This document shows, in pieces, positions 1 to 4,685 of a DNA stretch of 8,484 nucleotides. Made by a program: the position numbers and the translations under genes. The notes beneath the pieces were generated by a model, which searched no databases, was not told where the DNA came from, and saw nothing but the letters and a program-made list of their open reading frames with translations. Source of the stretch: Oscillospiraceae bacterium (GTDB taxonomy: Bacteria > Bacillota > Clostridia > Oscillospirales > CAG-272); NCBI GenBank assembly GCA_009779295.1, contig WREN01000081.1, forward strand, positions 1 to 8,484, given 5' to 3'. Every line of letters begins with the position of its first letter. Positions within the stretch are counted from its first letter, which is position 1.

Positions 1-1470
1 AAATTCAACTATCGGCAGAGAATATTCTAACGGCAACGGGAAATCCGAATTGAATTCACCGAACAGCGGTTCAAATTCTTTCGCCGGAGCGATATAAGTG
101 CGGTTTTCCTTCGTCAGATTGCCCGTGAATCTTAATCCAACAAGCTCGTTCAGCAATTTTTCGCTGCCCGCACCGCTGAAATACAGGTTGCCGCCGTTTC
201 GAACGTAAGCGATAAATTTTTCAGTCATTTCGTCCGTTATGTTGAAAACATACGGCGCGAAGATAAATTTGTAATCGCCGACATCAGTACAAACGCCGAC
301 GGGAACGTGATTCTCAATCAGCGTTTTGACCGTGGTGATTGCGCAGGTTTTGTTCGTGAAACTGCCGCCTTCGCGGTTGAAACGGCTCATCGTCGAGTAA
401 AACACGCCCACGTCTTCGATGTGTTCGCCCACAAAATACGGCTCATACGGAATTTGCTCCGCGAAAACTTCACCGATACGGTCGTAAACACGGCTGTCCA
501 TTGTGCCTTTCGGGTCGATCGCGTCGATAACGAACGACGCGCCGTGGTGCGCGCACGTCAGCATTACCTCAAGTTCGAGCGCTTCTTTGGTTTTCGTGAT
601 CGTGTGCTGCAACAAATTGTTCGCGCAACGGCATGTCATGTACTCGAACGGCGGGTTTTTGGTGACGTTCATGTAGTATTTGCACGTGAACGAGTGGTTG
701 TAGAGGTCGCCGTACAGGTCGCCGCCCGTGTAATCGCACGCTTCGTTGACGAGTTCGGTTGCACCGCTGCGCCAATCACCCGCAACGCCGCTCGCGTAGT
801 TATGTTCGACAGAAACGTGCGGCATGAGGCGTTTGGTTTCATTCGTGACAATCATCGCAAATTCGCCCATCCATTCGCAACGTTTGCGGTCGAATTCGAG
901 CCAGTTCGGATCGAACCAATTTATTTCACTCGGCAAGTCACGCCCGAAACGTTTTTTGCACGCGTCACAGCGGCAGATTTCCGGCCAGAACAGCATGTCG
1001 TAAAACATTCCGTCGAGTGTGAAGTATTCGGCGATTTCCGCGATTTGTTCGAATACAAATTTTCTGTATTCGTCATTGTTCGGGCAGCACAGACCGTAGC
1101 GCGACCCCCTGTCGCGGTGGGATGTACCGCTTCCGTCATGTAATTTCCATTCCGGGTATGCGTCCTCCGCCCACGTGTTGTATACGAGACTGTAATATCC
1201 AACGACGTCCATTCCGCCTGCCCGGCATTTGTCAATGAGCTGCTTTACTAAGTCCTCGCGCCCGACCAGCGCGTTGTGCATGTGACCGGATTTCGTCGGC
1301 CAGTTGCATATACCGGCGTGCGATTGCAGGTAGATCATCGGCGATTGGATTTTCCCTTTGGCAAGGTTGGCGTAATAAATGTCCGGCGAGAATTCCGACA
1401 GGAATTCCTCGTTCCAGTCGGCGATATGCATGTCTACGAGATTTCTTCTGTAACTGTTTGTGTACCACAT
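1..1470 (-). CDS. Glycoside-hydrolase-like protein (GHL6 / alpha-L-fucosidase-like TIM barrel), 3' end missing
   Basis: The frame is open for 490 codons from ATG at 1470 to the window edge, so the C-terminus is missing. An SD (AAAGGAAG, 1481-1488) lies 10 nt upstream of the ATG. The N-terminal two thirds resembles the catalytic TIM barrel of the 'hypothetical glycosyl hydrolase 6' and fucosidase-like families. It has GYYSLVYNTW at residues 91-100, a YGLCCPN loop at 125-131, and DGMFYDML at 153-160, whose D153 and D158 are candidate catalytic or substrate-binding acids. A Cys cluster (C166, C168, C171) follows directly, like the metal-type cysteines in this family and in GH42. From about residue 350 (GVFYSTMSRFN, then FIFAPYVF and GGNLYFSGAG) it resembles the beta-galactosidase trimerisation (class I amidotransferase-like) domain. 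No signal peptide is seen, so it is probably cytoplasmic. Family-level assignment is fairly sure; the substrate is unknown. It is the third gene of the leftward operon. Confidence 0.8.
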   Translation of the reverse strand, partial: MWYTNSYRRNLVDMHIADWNEEFLSEFSPDIYYANLAKGKIQSPMIYLQSHAGICNWPTKSGHMHNALVGREDLVKQLIDKCRAGGMDVVGYYSLVYNTWAEDAYPEWKLHDGSGTSHRDRGSRYGLCCPNNDEYRKFVFEQIAEIAEYFTLDGMFYDMLFWPEICRCDACKKRFGRDLPSEINWFDPNWLEFDRKRCEWMGEFAMIVTNETKRLMPHVSVEHNYASGVAGDWRSGATELVNEACDYTGGDLYGDLYNHSFTCKYYMNVTKNPPFEYMTCRCANNLLQHTITKTKEALELEVMLTCAHHGASFVIDAIDPKGTMDSRVYDRIGEVFAEQIPYEPYFVGEHIEDVGVFYSTMSRFNREGGSFTNKTCAITTVKTLIENHVPVGVCTDVGDYKFIFAPYVFNITDEMTEKFIAYVRNGGNLYFSGAGSEKLLNELVGLRFTGNLTKENRTYIAPAKEFEPLFGEFNSDFPLPLEYSLPIVEF

Positions 1471-1492
1471 AGTTTGTTGACTTCCTTTCTTG

Positions 1493-1625
1493 AATCCCCC
1501 TCCGGCTATGCCGGTATCCCCCTTTAGCAAGGGGGAGAAGGATAATTAATATTCGTTCTTTCCCTCCCTTGCTAAAGGGGGGATGTCGCCAGCCCCAACG
1601 AAGTTGGGGTTAGACATGGGGGATT
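1493..1625. repeat. 133-bp palindromic repeat (two inverted CCCCC/GGGGG modules)
   Basis: The block begins AATCCCCC (1493-1500) and ends GGGGGATT (1618-1625), an inverted pair. It holds two inverted copies of one module: AATCCCCC, a small variable hairpin, then ATCCCCC(C)TTTAGCAAGGG. The left copy has hairpin CCGGC/GCCGG (1502-1514) and stem TCCCCCTT/AAGGGGGA (1517-1536). The right copy has hairpin CCCCAAC/GTTGGGG (1593-1609) and the matching TTTAGCAAGGG at about 1566-1576 on the other strand. The hairpin loops differ while the C/G-rich frame is kept, as in dispersed REP/MITE-like families. No transposase is present. It lies between the methyltransferase and glycoside hydrolase genes and overlaps the end of the former, so it is transcribed within the operon. 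Confidence 0.75.
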
Positions 1626-2457
1626 TCTCCCCGCTAATAGCTAAAACCGTATTCACGCGGTAATCCCACCGTTTCAAGTTGTTTTTATTATCGTATCTCC
1701 GGTTTATCATTTCAACCAGAGAATCGAATTCTTCGGGAGTCAGCGCGTCCGGCGCGAGCCGATATGCCTTCCCGACGCTACTCAACTCATGTAACCTGTC
1801 CGCGTTCACATAGTCCGAACCTTTTATCACAAACGCGAAAGCGTCTGCGGAGATGTTCTTGAAACCGTGCTCGTCAAGATAAGCGTAGTAGTTATTGACA
1901 TTGCTTTCATAGTTTTTAATGTTGCTCAGTTCGTTCTTTTCAGCTTCTCGCCAGACTTTGTCGAACAATTCTTTCTCCTCGCATTCATCGGTGGGAATCC
2001 ACGATTCAGGAGTGTTCTGGCTTTTAGTTCCGCACAGAATCACTATCCTGCCGTTGGGTTTCAGCACCCTATACTGCTCTTTCACGAATTGGTGAGGCTC
2101 GCAGAAATTCATAACCGATTGCGAATAACACAAGTCGAACGTTCCGTCGGCAAACGGAAGATCGATTGCGTCGCCGGTTACGAAAGCGCAGTCGAGTCCG
2201 AGTTCAATTGTTTTCGCACGGGCAAATTCGATGTGTGCGGAGTCGCGGTCCATTCCTGTTATAGTCACGTCCGGCAGGTAAGTTTTGATCCGGTGACTGA
2301 AAATCCCGCCGCCGCAACCTACATCGAGTACATTCATGCCGTTCTCGATTTGCAGCGCTTTCAGCCATAAATCTTTATTGCCGTTGTGAAACTTCAACGC
2401 CCGCGATTCGTAGAGTTCGCGCGATTCCTGTACATAAGTTGACCAGTATGTGTTCAT
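1546..2457 (-). CDS. Class I SAM-dependent methyltransferase (Methyltransf_11 type)
   Basis: A 303-residue protein with a Rossmann methyltransferase core in the first half. The SAM-binding motif I is VLDVGCGGGIF at residues 43-53, an acidic ribose-binding residue follows at D70 (TGMDRD), then GDAIDLPFADGTFD (95-108), and RVLKPNGRIVIL (130-141) is the usual strand after motif III. The substrate cannot be read from the sequence. The start is placed at ATG 2457 because an SD (AAAGGAGA, 2466-2473) lies 8 nt upstream. The longer ATG frame from 2502 would start inside the intercistronic hairpin. The natural protein probably ends near residue 277 (LAISGEK). The remaining Ser/Pro/Asn-rich tail up to residue 303 is translated from the palindromic repeat at 1493-1625, which also precedes the stop. 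It is the second gene of the leftward operon, between the isomerase-like and hydrolase-like genes. Confidence 0.88.
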   Translation of the reverse strand: MNTYWSTYVQESRELYESRALKFHNGNKDLWLKALQIENGMNVLDVGCGGGIFSHRIKTYLPDVTITGMDRDSAHIEFARAKTIELGLDCAFVTGDAIDLPFADGTFDLCYSQSVMNFCEPHQFVKEQYRVLKPNGRIVILCGTKSQNTPESWIPTDECEEKELFDKVWREAEKNELSNIKNYESNVNNYYAYLDEHGFKNISADAFAFVIKGSDYVNADRLHELSSVGKAYRLAPDALTPEEFDSLVEMINRRYDNKNNLKRWDYRVNTVLAISGEKSPMSNPNFVGAGDIPPLAREGKNEY

Positions 2458-2478
2458 GACTTGTATCTCCTTTAGATG

Positions 2479-2511
2479 TAAAGAACCTTGAACTTTCCTC
2501 AAGGTTCTTTA
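2479..2511 (-). terminator. Intercistronic hairpin (possible partial terminator)
   Basis: A perfect 13-bp stem (core AAGAACCTTGA, 2481-2491, with TCAAGGTTCTT, 2499-2509, plus two A/T pairs outside) encloses a 7-nt loop. It lies between the stop of the isomerase-like gene (2523) and the SD of the methyltransferase (2466-2473). On the leftward strand the stem is followed only by a weak T stretch (TTTAC). It is therefore more likely a leaky terminator or an mRNA-stabilising hairpin than a full stop. On the rightward strand it is followed by two T5 runs and would make a better terminator, but no rightward gene ends here. Confidence 0.6.
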
Positions 2512-2522
2512 ATTTTTAATTT

Positions 2523-3422
2523 TTACTTCATGCCCCTGATTCCTCTTTCGGAATCGGATTCTTTATCCATATAGTGCATAAGATTCGTATATCCTGCCTG
2601 AATAGCATACAAGCAATCCTCAACGCCCTCAAACTCAAGCGAAACGACGCCGTCGTAATTCGCTTCCCTGAGTATCTGGAATGTCTGCGGAAAATGGAGT
2701 ACGCCGTGTCCGGCAACTGTGCCGCGGATATAATTGCCCTGGCTTGAACGTCCCCAGCCCGGACCCGGATCAGTTTCATGACCTGGTCTAAATAGGAAAT
2801 CTTTCGCGTGAACATGGTAGCAGTACGGCGCCATGATGAGAATCCCTTCAAGCGGATTCGCGTCTACGCAAACGTTATTTCCGATGTCAACGAGGATTCC
2901 GTAATTTTCGTGATTTACGGCGCGGACGAGTGCTTCCATGCGTCTGCCTTCCTGGAACATGCGGCCGTGGTTCTCGCTCATAGTCCTGATACCGAGCGAA
3001 GCTCCGTAACAAGCGACGTCGCGGATCGGGTCAACGATGACTTTTAGCGCGTCTTCCCAATTTTTCCTGCGCGGGTCAATGAACCGCCAAGCGTGGTCGT
3101 GGCGCACGCCATACGCGCCGAGCACTTTCGCAACGTCGATTTGACGTTTGATGCGTTCGGCTTCCGCCCAAGGGTCGCCGCCTGAACCGAGCAGGAAATC
3201 TGCCCCCGGCGAATACTGCGTGATTTCTATATCACTTTCTTTACATCTGTCTGCGATTTTCTGCGCAAAATCCATAATATCCATTCCATCCGGAGTGGGA
3301 AGGTCAATGAACTCCATAACCCTGAATCCTATTTCTCTCGCTTTGGGGAATATATCCATGAATTGAATTTCACCTTTGTGAACTGCCCTGCCGAAACTGT
3401 ACGCGCTAACACCTAATCTCAT
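2523..3422 (-). CDS. Sugar-phosphate isomerase/epimerase-family protein (xylose isomerase-like TIM barrel, AP_endonuc_2)
   Basis: A 299-residue protein of the usual length for this family. The N-terminus MRLGVSAYSF is the typical first strand. The expected divalent-metal ligands are present in order: E150 in SENHG (149-153), D179 in LVDIGNN (177-183), H205 in YHVHAKDF (202-209) and E263 in SLEFEG (261-266). K207 is the usual lysine after the histidine. These residues imply a metal-dependent aldose-ketose isomerase or 3-epimerase acting in the cytoplasm; the sugar is unknown. The start at 3422 is supported by GGAGG about 11 nt upstream (near 3434-3438) and a strong promoter at 3463-3491. It is the first gene of the leftward operon with the methyltransferase and glycoside hydrolase, which suggests a role in breakdown of a modified sugar. 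That pathway role is inferred from context only. Confidence 0.88.
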   Translation of the reverse strand: MRLGVSAYSFGRAVHKGEIQFMDIFPKAREIGFRVMEFIDLPTPDGMDIMDFAQKIADRCKESDIEITQYSPGADFLLGSGGDPWAEAERIKRQIDVAKVLGAYGVRHDHAWRFIDPRRKNWEDALKVIVDPIRDVACYGASLGIRTMSENHGRMFQEGRRMEALVRAVNHENYGILVDIGNNVCVDANPLEGILIMAPYCYHVHAKDFLFRPGHETDPGPGWGRSSQGNYIRGTVAGHGVLHFPQTFQILREANYDGVVSLEFEGVEDCLYAIQAGYTNLMHYMDKESDSERGIRGMK

Positions 3423-3462
3423 TTTATTTTCAACCTCCGTATATAATTTTTAAGATAACAAT

Positions 3463-3491
3463 ATAATAGCACAACCTTCCTCGTTTGTCAA
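3463..3491 (-). promoter_or_regulatory. Sigma-A-type promoter of the leftward operon
   Basis: Read leftward, the -35 is TTGACA (3486-3491), the spacer is exactly 17 bp, and the -10 is TATTAT (3463-3468). An extended TG lies just before the -10 (TGC-TATTAT). The start codon of the first gene is about 40 bp downstream. It is close to consensus and faces away from the rightward promoter at 3510-3538. Confidence 0.85.
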
Positions 3492-3519
3492 TAATATAAG
3501 CAACAAGTATTGACAAATG
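3482..3519. promoter_or_regulatory. Inverted repeat spanning both -35 boxes (candidate shared operator)
   Basis: CGTTTGTCAATA (3482-3493) and TATTGACAAATG (3508-3519) are inverted copies matching at 11 of 12 positions, with 14 bp between. Part of the symmetry arises because each arm contains a consensus -35, but the match extends beyond the hexamers on both sides. A dimeric regulator bound here could control both directions. No regulator gene is recognised nearby except the antitoxin. Confidence 0.4.
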
Positions 3520-3538
3520 TTTACGTTTGTGCTATAAT
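3510..3538 (+). promoter_or_regulatory. Consensus extended -10 promoter, rightward
   Basis: A perfect TTGACA (3510-3515), a 17-bp spacer and a perfect TATAAT (3533-3538), with an extended TG two bases before the -10. This is the strongest promoter in the window. The predicted transcript starts near 3545 and enters a structured stretch without a good gene before reaching the toxin-antitoxin pair at 3724. Confidence 0.9.
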
Positions 3539-3544
3539 AAAATC

Positions 3545-3652
3545 AGTAAGGGCGTAACCAAACGTTACTTGCGTAACGTATTAAAGCGGTTAGCCGAAAT
3601 GGCTGCTATTCATAAAATAACTGCGCAGTTTGGTCGTTGGGCAGTTATTTTA
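3545..3652 (+). ncRNA. Candidate structured leader RNA or small RNA
   Basis: This follows directly from the consensus promoter at 3510-3538 and is rich in hairpins. ACGTTAC/GTAACGT (3562-3568 with 3573-3579, loop TTGC) comes first, then a small AGCC/GGCT hairpin (about 3592-3604), then a 12-bp stem at 3613-3652 with T-rich 3' arm. A GTAAC-type half-site also occurs at 3554-3558. A strong promoter plus a terminator-like end about 108 nt later is the layout of an independent small RNA. It could equally be a regulated 5' leader for the toxin-antitoxin operon. No match to a named RNA family is claimed. Confidence 0.45.
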
Positions 3653-3664
3653 CGTTTATCCTGA
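3599..3664 (+). CDS. Possible 21-residue small ORF in the leader
   Basis: ATG at 3599 opens 21 codons (MAAIHKITAQ, then FGRWAVILRLS) ending in TGA at 3662-3664. It spans the whole terminator-like hairpin. There is no SD within 15 nt upstream, so translation is doubtful. It is recorded because the hydrophobic and basic composition would suit a small membrane-active peptide, but the hairpin alone may explain the sequence. Confidence 0.15.
   Translation: MAAIHKITAQFGRWAVILRLS
3613..3652. terminator. Terminator-like hairpin, near-symmetric on both strands
   Basis: TAAAATAACTGC (3613-3624) pairs with GCAGTTATTTTA (3641-3652): 12 bp with a 16-nt loop. The T-rich segment lies at the end of the 3' arm on both strands, so it could stop transcription in either direction. 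It lies between the strong promoter at 3510-3538 and the toxin-antitoxin genes and could attenuate their expression. Confidence 0.55.
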
Positions 3665-3670
3665 AAAGGG

Positions 3671-3699
3671 TTGATTTGTCAATATGAAATTTATATTTT
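3671..3699 (+). promoter_or_regulatory. Possible second promoter for the toxin-antitoxin operon
   Basis: TTGATT (3671-3676), a 17-bp spacer and TATTTT (3694-3699). It is weaker than the upstream promoter but lies past the terminator-like hairpin and just before the antitoxin SD. It would allow the pair to be transcribed on its own. Confidence 0.4.
3687..3699 (+). repeat. AAATTTATATTTT motif, copy 1
   Basis: First of three identical 13-bp copies, each lying just upstream of an SD of a short ORF in this region. This copy overlaps the putative -10 TATTTT and ends about 9 nt before the antitoxin SD. Confidence 0.6.
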
Positions 3700-3723
3700 G
3701 AACGTAAGAGGAGGATGAATATT

Positions 3724-3948
3724 ATGACGAATCGTGAATATATTAAAACGCAAATAGATGATTTACCGGAAGGGGTATTGAATAAAATTATTGAGTTTAT
3801 AACATTCCAAAAGTTTACGCTTGGTTTATACGATACCGATACCGATTATTTAATGTCTGTACCCGGCATGACGGAAATAATAAAAGAGGGATTGAACACG
3901 CCGCTGTCCGAATGTGTGCCGTTGTCAGAGGTATGGGGGGATGTATAA
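3724..3948 (+). CDS. Type II antitoxin partner of a Txe/YoeB-type toxin
   Basis: A 74-residue acidic protein. The start is placed at ATG 3724 because GGAGG (3710-3714) is 9 nt upstream; the in-frame ATG at 3715 overlaps that SD. The N-terminal half (REYIKTQIDDLPEGVLNKII) looks like a helical dimerisation or DNA-binding region. The C-terminal part (PGMTEIIKEG, then TPLSECVPLSEVW) matches what is usual for small antitoxins encoded next to RelE-superfamily toxins, where this end wraps the toxin. It overlaps the toxin start by 8 nt, so the two are probably translationally coupled. The expected role is to neutralise the toxin by direct binding and perhaps to repress the operon. No classical Phd or RelB signature is clear, so the antitoxin subfamily is left open. 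Confidence 0.75.
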   Translation: MTNREYIKTQIDDLPEGVLNKIIEFITFQKFTLGLYDTDTDYLMSVPGMTEIIKEGLNTPLSECVPLSEVWGDV

Positions 3949-4240
3949 AATCCAATTAACTAAACAAGCGCAAAAAGACGCTGTAAATATTGAACGCGCG
4001 GGATTAAAGCCTAAAGCCGCAGAAATAATAAAGACGGTTCGTAATAATCCTTATGAAAAATCACAATATTTTGAAGTGCTTACCCGTGATTTAAAAGGGT
4101 CGTGTTCTCGGCATATAACGCGCCAGCACCGATTTGTATATGAAGTTTTACCTAATACAGAAAATTTAAAAGATGAAAACGGAGAACTTTATGAAGGCAT
4201 AGTAAAAGTTATTTCGATGTGGACTCATTATCACGAATAA
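3941..4240 (+). CDS. Txe/YoeB-family toxin (RelE superfamily mRNA endonuclease)
   Basis: A 99-residue basic protein starting MYKIQLTKQAQKDA, the usual first strand and helix of this family. The start at ATG 3941 overlaps the antitoxin end. The segment FEVLTRDLKG (44-53) followed by SRHITRQHRFVYEV (56-69) is the hallmark of Txe/YoeB toxins, which cut mRNA at the ribosomal A site during translation. E45, R61 and R64 are candidates for the catalytic acid and arginines. The end, VISMWTHYHE (90-99), carries the C-terminal His-Tyr seen in YoeB-type enzymes. Compared with 84-residue YoeB there is an extra loop (about 71-85, NTENLKDENGELYEG) before the last strand. All key regions are intact, so the toxin looks active. 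The function is inferred from family resemblance. Confidence 0.88.
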   Translation: MYKIQLTKQAQKDAVNIERAGLKPKAAEIIKTVRNNPYEKSQYFEVLTRDLKGSCSRHITRQHRFVYEVLPNTENLKDENGELYEGIVKVISMWTHYHE

Positions 4241-4253
4241 AAATTTATATTTT
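4241..4253 (+). repeat. AAATTTATATTTT motif, copy 2
   Basis: Second copy, directly after the toxin stop codon and 7 nt before the GAGGAG SD of the 61-codon ORF. Identical over 13 bp to the copies at 3687 and 4565. Confidence 0.6.
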
Positions 4254-4274
4254 AGGATACGAGGAGATATATTT

Positions 4275-4460
4275 TTGATAAAAACTTTTTTACCTTATTC
4301 AGACAAAAATAAAAATACCTATTTATCTGCACTACAAACCGGACAAATAGACGTTAAAAAATGGCGCAGAATCGAAGGTTTTGAGTGCCGATTTGAGGTA
4401 AGACGTACTTTAATCAAACTATGTTCTGAAAAAGGTAAAATGCGCTTTTGGCGGTCGTAA
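4275..4460 (+). CDS. Hypothetical 61-residue ORF, perhaps truncated
   Basis: TTG start at 4275 with GAGGAG (4261-4266) 8 nt upstream; no better ATG is available. The product is lysine/arginine-rich and has no signal peptide or membrane segment. The middle segment KKWRRIEGFE followed by FEV (about residues 28-41) is faintly like the W-x-x-I-x-G-[FY]-E pattern at the start of NUMOD4 modules of homing-type HNH endonucleases, but the following sequence does not continue the motif. It may be a decayed fragment. It lies 34 nt after the toxin and could be the last gene of that operon. Function is unknown. Confidence 0.4.
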   Translation: MIKTFLPYSDKNKNTYLSALQTGQIDVKKWRRIEGFECRFEVRRTLIKLCSEKGKMRFWRS

Positions 4461-4478
4461 AACTTTACAAATATATCA

Positions 4479-4507
4479 TTGAAGTTTTGCGGAAGATATG
4501 ATATTAT
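4479..4507 (+). promoter_or_regulatory. Promoter upstream of the kinase leader
   Basis: TTGAAG (4479-4484), a 17-bp spacer and TATTAT (4502-4507). The predicted start near 4514 gives a leader of about 170 nt before the kinase start at 4686, holding a hairpin, the five-codon ORF and two competing stems. Confidence 0.6.
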
Positions 4508-4564
4508 ATATAACATGATTATTTTATTTTCTGCGTTACTTGGCGTAATGTGAGAGATGTTAAG

Positions 4565-4577
4565 AAATTTATATTTT
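4565..4577 (+). repeat. AAATTTATATTTT motif, copy 3
   Basis: Third identical copy, 5 nt before the AGGAGG SD of the five-codon leader ORF. Confidence 0.6.
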
Positions 4578-4595
4578 ATACAGGAGGTGAAACCA

Positions 4596-4613
4596 ATGGC
4601 AAATACAAAATAA
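4596..4613 (+). CDS. Five-codon leader ORF (MANTK) or truncated gene start
   Basis: ATG 4596 is preceded by an excellent SD (AGGAGGTGA, 4582-4590), yet the frame ends after five codons (MANTK, TAA at 4611-4613). A strong SD on so short a frame is typical of regulatory leader peptides. Alternatively it is the start of a gene killed by the stop: the frame continues 18 more codons past the TAA to a stop at 4668-4670. It lies 72 nt upstream of the kinase gene, in the same transcript. Confidence 0.4.
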   Translation: MANTK

Positions 4614-4615
4614 CT

Positions 4616-4668
4616 TATATTGGGTTGGACTAATATCCTTCGCCAATATATAACAAAATCTATATATT
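4616..4668 (+). promoter_or_regulatory. Two mutually exclusive hairpins before the kinase SD
   Basis: Segment 1 TATATTGG (4616-4623) can pair with segment 2 CCAATATA (4643-4650). Segment 2, as AATATATA (4645-4652), can instead pair with segment 3 TATATATT (4661-4668, 8-nt loop). Segment 3 ends 3 nt before the kinase SD GGAGG (4672-4676). Segment 1 begins 2 nt after the leader ORF stop, so a ribosome on the leader would block the first hairpin. The layout resembles a translational attenuator. The stems are short and A/U-rich, so stability is uncertain. Confidence 0.4.
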
Positions 4669-4685
4669 AACGGAGGTAGAAATAA

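Noticed and set aside
307..1143. Long rightward ORF of 278 codons
   Set aside because: It lies wholly antisense to the glycoside-hydrolase-like gene, whose leftward frame shows clear family motifs. The rightward product is a low-complexity Val/Arg/Phe-rich shadow with no SD.
1232..1468. Leftward 78-codon ORF near the hydrolase start
   Set aside because: It is an out-of-frame shadow beginning at a GTG 2 nt inside the true ATG at 1470.
2458..2502. Upstream ATG extending the methyltransferase by 15 codons
   Set aside because: The extension lies in the intercistronic hairpin and SD, and the ATG at 2457 has a well-spaced SD and the expected N-terminus.
3545..3652. tRNA or CRISPR-like structure in the leader
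   Set aside because: No cloverleaf with a T-loop consensus and no regularly spaced repeats were seen; the hairpins are of different sizes and unrelated sequence.
3914..3940. Upstream ATG extending the toxin by 9 codons
   Set aside because: It would overlap the antitoxin deeply and adds a Cys-rich stretch foreign to the family; MYKIQL at 3941 is the normal start.
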